Below, piece by piece: positions 60,849-64,000 of a stretch of 64,000 nucleotides of DNA. The first letter of the stretch is position 1. Each line of letters starts with the position of its first letter. The notes beneath the pieces were generated by a model. That model saw nothing but the letters and a program-made list of their open reading frames with translations, did no database searches and had not been told where the DNA came from. Origin of the DNA: Roseomonas sp. (GTDB lineage: Bacteria > Pseudomonadota > Alphaproteobacteria > Acetobacterales > Acetobacteraceae); assembly GCA_031180725.1 (NCBI GenBank), contig JAPSLO010000011.1:70477-134476 (forward strand), read 5' to 3'. A program made the position numbers and the translations under genes.

Positions 60849-61453
60849 CGGCGCCGCCTTCCCGTGCCGAACTCGTCGCGCGGCTGCGCGACCCGGAGCG
60901 GCTGTCCCGCGTGGCAACCACCTCCTCCGAGGAATGGGATCTGTCGCAGGTCGCGCCGGGCAGCCTGCGCAGCGCCGCGGTGCTGGTGCCGATCATCTGG
61001 CATGCCGAGGCGCCGGCCATCCTGCTGACGCTGCGCGCGGCGACGCTCTCCGCCCATGCCGGCCAAGTGGCTTTCCCCGGCGGCCGGATCGAGCCCGGCG
61101 AGACCGCCGAGGCCGCCGCGCTGCGCGAGGCGGCGGAGGAAGTGGGGCTGGACCCGCGCCTTCCGGTCATCGCCGGCACATTGCCCGAGCACATCACCGG
61201 CACCGGCTTCCGGGTGACTCCGGTGGTGGCCTTTCTTGACCCGCCGCTGACACTGACGCCTGATCCGGCCGAGGTGGCCGAGGTCTTCGAACTGCCATTG
61301 GCGACCGTGCTCGACCCCGCCGCACCGCAGCGCCAGAGCTTGGAACAGGACGGGCGCGTCCGCGAATTCTGGGCTTGGCCCCACGAGCACCACCATGTCT
61401 GGGGCGCCACCGCCCGGATGCTGGTGAGCCTGGCTCAGGTGCTGCGGGACTGA
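60845..61453 (+). CDS. NUDIX hydrolase, CoA pyrophosphatase-like
   Basis: A 202-residue NUDIX enzyme. The Nudix box GGRIEPGETAEAAALREAAE with EVGL (residues about 79-102) is complete. The preceding LTLRAATLSAHAGQVAFPGG matches the NuDiX-UPF0035 pattern of coenzyme A pyrophosphatases, which cleave CoA to 3',5'-ADP and 4'-phosphopantetheine. The start is GTG 60845, overlapping the DUF1285 stop by 4 nt. It ends 85 nt before the DUF6111 gene. Confidence 0.93.
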   Translation: MTAPPSRAELVARLRDPERLSRVATTSSEEWDLSQVAPGSLRSAAVLVPIIWHAEAPAILLTLRAATLSAHAGQVAFPGGRIEPGETAEAAALREAAEEVGLDPRLPVIAGTLPEHITGTGFRVTPVVAFLDPPLTLTPDPAEVAEVFELPLATVLDPAAPQRQSLEQDGRVREFWAWPHEHHHVWGATARMLVSLAQVLRD

Positions 61454-61538
61454 ATGGCGCCTTCGCCTGCTCAGGCGCCGGCGGCTCCGCCTCTCCGGCC
61501 CTGACCGTGCCGCGATTCCGGATGGTATCCTGCAATCC

Positions 61539-61793
61539 ATGGCAGCCCTCGTCGAAATCCTGCTGATACTGCTGCCCGTCGCGGGCTTCCTCGCCTGGCG
61601 GCGGTTCGGGCCTGCCACGGGCGAGCCCTCGGCCGGCACGCTGGCGGCACTGGCCATCGGCGTGGCGTTGGCGCTGGCGGCCGCGGCCTGGTACGGGCTC
61701 TCGCGCAGCCATGACCGGAGCACGACCTATGTGCCGGCGGTAATGGGCCCGGATGGGCGCATCCAGCCCGGCCATGTGGAGCCGCGCCCGTGA
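61539..61793 (+). CDS. DUF6111-like small membrane protein
   Basis: An 84-residue protein with two transmembrane helices (about 4-20 and 34-53) joined by a short loop (WRRFGPATGEPS). A C-terminal soluble tail follows, with YVPAVMGPDGRIQPGHVEP. This matches the DUF6111 type seen in Rhodospirillales upstream of cca. Function unknown. Its stop overlaps the GTG start of cca (GTGA), which shows translational coupling. It starts at ATG 61539. Confidence 0.8.
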   Translation: MAALVEILLILLPVAGFLAWRRFGPATGEPSAGTLAALAIGVALALAAAAWYGLSRSHDRSTTYVPAVMGPDGRIQPGHVEPRP

Positions 61794-63079
61794 ATGGCGC
61801 CGATCCCCCCCACGCCGTCATTGCTCCGCCCGCCATGCTGGCCGAAGGCACGCCGGCCCGCGTGCTGGCCGCGCTGCCCGGCGCGCGCGCGGTGGGCGGC
61901 TGCGTGCGCGATGTCCTCGCCGGGCGGCCCGTGCACGATGTGGACATCGCCGCCGCCTTCCCGCCGGAGGAGATCGCGCGCCGCCTTTCCGCCGCCGGGC
62001 TGAAGGTGTTCGAGACCGGCCTGGCCCATGGCACCGTGACAGCCGTGCTGGACCATCAACCGGTGGAGGTCACGGCGCTGCGCCGTGATGTCAGCACCGA
62101 TGGCCGACACGCCGAGGTGGCCTGGACCAGTGACTGGCGCGAGGACGCGGCCCGGCGCGATTTCACGATCAACGCCATGTCGCTCTCGGCCGACGGACGG
62201 CTGTGGGACTATTTCGGCGGGCGGGAGGATCTCACCGCGGGCCGACTCCGCTTCGTCGGCGACGCCGCGACGCGGCTGCGCGAGGATTATCTGCGCGCGC
62301 TGCGCTTCTTTCGCTTCTGGGCCCGCTACGGTCGCGGCGCGCCCGATGCCGCGGCGATGGACGCGATCCGCGGCGCGGTGGAAGGGCTGCGGTCCCGCAT
62401 CGCGCCGGAGCGCATCTGGATGGAGTTGAAGCGCCTGCTGGAAGCGCCGGACCCGGTGGAAGCCCTGACGCTGATGGAGGAGGTCGGCCTGCTGGCCGCT
62501 GTGCTGCCGGAAGGCGCGGAGCCGGCGCGGCTGCATCGCGTGGACCTGGCGGCGGCGTGCGAACCGGTGCTGCGGCTGGCCATCCTGCTGCCTGCGGGTG
62601 CCGATACCGACGCGCTGTCGCGCCGCCTGCGGCTGTCCAATGAGGAGCGCGAGCGGCTTGTCGTGCTGCGCCGGACCGCGGGGGCTCCGCGCCCCGGCGA
62701 TGCCGCGCGCCGCTATCCCTTCCGCGCCTGGCGTGCCCGCGTGCGTGCCGCATCGCGCTGCGTGGCGCCGGCCGAGCCGCTTTTCATCGCCCAGGCTGAC
62801 TCCGGCGGCGAGGGCTGGGACGCGCTGCGCGCCATCCTCGCCGAGGGCGTGGACCCGGTCTTCCCGCTGCAGGGTCGCGACCTGGCCGGGCTGGTGCCGC
62901 CCGGGCCGGAGATGGGCCGCAGGCTGCAGGAACTCCGCGCCCTGTGGCTGGAGCAGGATTGTCGCCCGTCGAAGGAAGAGTTGCTGGCGGAACTGCGCCA
63001 CCGCCTGGAAGGGGATGCTGCGCAAGAAAAGGGGGCGGCGCGCGGGGACGCCGCCCCGCGAGGTTCGGCGGGAACCTGA
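61790..63079 (+). CDS. cca: CCA tRNA nucleotidyltransferase
   Basis: A 429-residue class II nucleotidyltransferase that adds or repairs the 3' CCA end of tRNA. It has the nucleotide-binding GGCVRDVLAG (residues about 37-46), the catalytic DVDIA (Asp-x-Asp), the RRDFTINAM motif, and DYLRALRFFRFWARYG followed by PERIWMELKRLLEAPDP. The C-terminus is a helical tail without an HD motif. A poly(A) polymerase activity cannot be excluded. GTG 61790 overlaps the DUF6111 stop. Downstream lies the ABC exporter gene after 89 nt. Confidence 0.93.
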   Translation: MNGADPPHAVIAPPAMLAEGTPARVLAALPGARAVGGCVRDVLAGRPVHDVDIAAAFPPEEIARRLSAAGLKVFETGLAHGTVTAVLDHQPVEVTALRRDVSTDGRHAEVAWTSDWREDAARRDFTINAMSLSADGRLWDYFGGREDLTAGRLRFVGDAATRLREDYLRALRFFRFWARYGRGAPDAAAMDAIRGAVEGLRSRIAPERIWMELKRLLEAPDPVEALTLMEEVGLLAAVLPEGAEPARLHRVDLAAACEPVLRLAILLPAGADTDALSRRLRLSNEERERLVVLRRTAGAPRPGDAARRYPFRAWRARVRAASRCVAPAEPLFIAQADSGGEGWDALRAILAEGVDPVFPLQGRDLAGLVPPGPEMGRRLQELRALWLEQDCRPSKEELLAELRHRLEGDAAQEKGAARGDAAPRGSAGT

Positions 63080-63168
63080 CAGAACCGCCGAGTCATCGGA
63101 ACAAAAGCAGAACTACGCCAGAGCCAGGTGACTGGCAAGCCCCGGCGGGGCGGGGTAGGACCGCGCCC

Positions 63169-64000
63169 ATGGCCCGACGACCCGCCTTCGATGCTGCTTC
63201 GCTGCCGCTGGTGCGCCGCCTGTGGCGGGAACAGATCAGCCGGCAGCTCCGCCTGCTGGCGCTCGCCGCGGTCTGCACGCTGGGCGTCGCCGGCACCACG
63301 GCACTCTACCCCGTCATCATCCAGCAGGCATTCGACCGCTTCGCCCAGGGTGACGCCAATATCATCTGGCTGCTGCCGCCGGTAATCATCGCCGTGACCT
63401 GCACCAAGGCCATCACCCAGTACGGCCAGGCAGTGGCCACGCAGTCCGTCGTCGCCCGGGTGATCGAAGGGCTGCAGAACACCCTTTTCGCCGCGCTGAC
63501 GCGCGCCGACCTGGCGCAGGTGGCGCGGGACGCACCGGCCCGCCACGCCGCGCGCTTCACCACCGATGCCGGGCTGATCCGGGAAGCGCTGAGCAAATCC
63601 ATCAGCGGCGTCGCGGATCTGTTCACGCTTGTGGGGCTGGTTGGCTCCATGTTGTGGATGGACTGGCAGATGGCGCTGCTCGCGGCGTTGCTCTACCCCG
63701 TCGCCGGCATCCCCATCCTGAAGATCGGCAAGCGCATCCGCCGAGCCTCCGCCGGCATGCAGGACCGGGTGGGCGAGACCGCGGCGCTGCTGACCGAAAG
63801 CTTCGGCGCCGCGCGCGTCGTGCGCAGCTATCGTCTGGAAGCGGCCGAGCAGGCGCGTGCCGAGGCCGCCTTCGCCCAGCTGCGTGACAGCACGCTGGCC
63901 ATCCAGCGGTCGCGCGCGCGGCTCGATCCCGTGCTGGAGGCGCTGGGTGGCCTGGCGGTAGCGGGCGTGCTGGCTTTCGTCGGCTGGCGCGTCTCGGCGG
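63169..64000 (+). CDS. ABC exporter, transmembrane-domain N-terminus (partial)
   Basis: The gene is cut by the window end; 277 residues are visible. It has a basic N-terminal helix (RPAFDAASLPLVRRLWREQIS), then the type I exporter transmembrane domain with segments at about 24-46, 63-85, 142-162 and 164-180. Coupling-helix-like parts are TRADLAQVARDAPARHAARFTTDAGLI and LLTESFGAARVVRSYRLEAAE. This is typical of MsbA/LmrA-like half-transporters, whose ATPase domain would follow outside. ATG 63169 is chosen by the protein start. Its substrate cannot be told; lipid or drug export is usual. Confidence 0.85.
   Translation, partial: MARRPAFDAASLPLVRRLWREQISRQLRLLALAAVCTLGVAGTTALYPVIIQQAFDRFAQGDANIIWLLPPVIIAVTCTKAITQYGQAVATQSVVARVIEGLQNTLFAALTRADLAQVARDAPARHAARFTTDAGLIREALSKSISGVADLFTLVGLVGSMLWMDWQMALLAALLYPVAGIPILKIGKRIRRASAGMQDRVGETAALLTESFGAARVVRSYRLEAAEQARAEAAFAQLRDSTLAIQRSRARLDPVLEALGGLAVAGVLAFVGWRVSA

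Overview
The window looks like a chromosomal segment of a very GC-rich alphaproteobacterium, most likely Acetobacteraceae (Roseomonas-like). This is judged by eye from the high G+C, frequent GTG/TTG starts and alphaproteobacterial gene orders: hemC-hemD-mitofilin-like-hemY, tsaD next to hemC, ubiE/mutM, enoyl-CoA hydratase-rpsT-dnaA, aapJQMP, and moxR-DUF58-DUF4159. No rRNA, tRNA, CRISPR, prophage or intact insertion sequence was seen.

Layout. 1-5.8 kb, mostly minus strand: a Fur-box-like site at the left edge, a DUF1127 protein, gpsA, rlmJ, a glycine-zipper lipoprotein, a DUF2332 protein and tsaD. 5.9-10.1 kb: the heme operon hemC-hemD, a mitofilin-like coiled-coil protein and a HemY-like TPR protein ending in a tetracysteine ribbon. 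10.1-17.6 kb: small secreted or hypothetical proteins, lolA, dut-coaBC, a thioesterase, ubiE, mutM and an enoyl-CoA hydratase. 17.7-19.9 kb: rpsT and dnaA. 20-24 kb: an RTX-type GH16 glycanase and a two-component pair. 24-30 kb: a nitronate monooxygenase-like flavoprotein, pnp, a doxX/lysR divergent pair and a decayed GMC oxidoreductase. 30.5-39 kb: a class A PBP, a kinase-dead histidine phosphotransferase-like protein, an ornithine cyclodeaminase-like enzyme and the aapJQMP amino-acid ABC transporter. 39-46 kb: a decayed VOC gene, kup, an SDR, a Tat-exported BBE-type flavin oxidase and an epoxide-hydrolase-like enzyme. 46-50 kb: mccB-mccA (leucine catabolism). 50-60 kb: a receiver protein with a GHKL ATPase but no phospho-acceptor domain, two small envelope proteins and the moxR/DUF58/DUF4159/VWA membrane cluster. 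60-64 kb: DUF1285, a NUDIX hydrolase, DUF6111, cca and the start of an ABC exporter.

Most genes are housekeeping or central metabolism. Less explained parts are the MoxR/VWA membrane cluster, two signalling proteins missing canonical kinase parts (32.4 kb and 50 kb), the four-cysteine flavoprotein at 24-25.5 kb, and the HemY-like protein with a LapB-like metal ribbon. Intergenic regions carry many strong GC-rich inverted repeats, a two-copy dispersed element (38.9 and 44.8 kb) and two pseudogenes, which suggests local sequence turnover. I found no clear, wholly new system. All functional assignments come from reading motifs; no database search was run.
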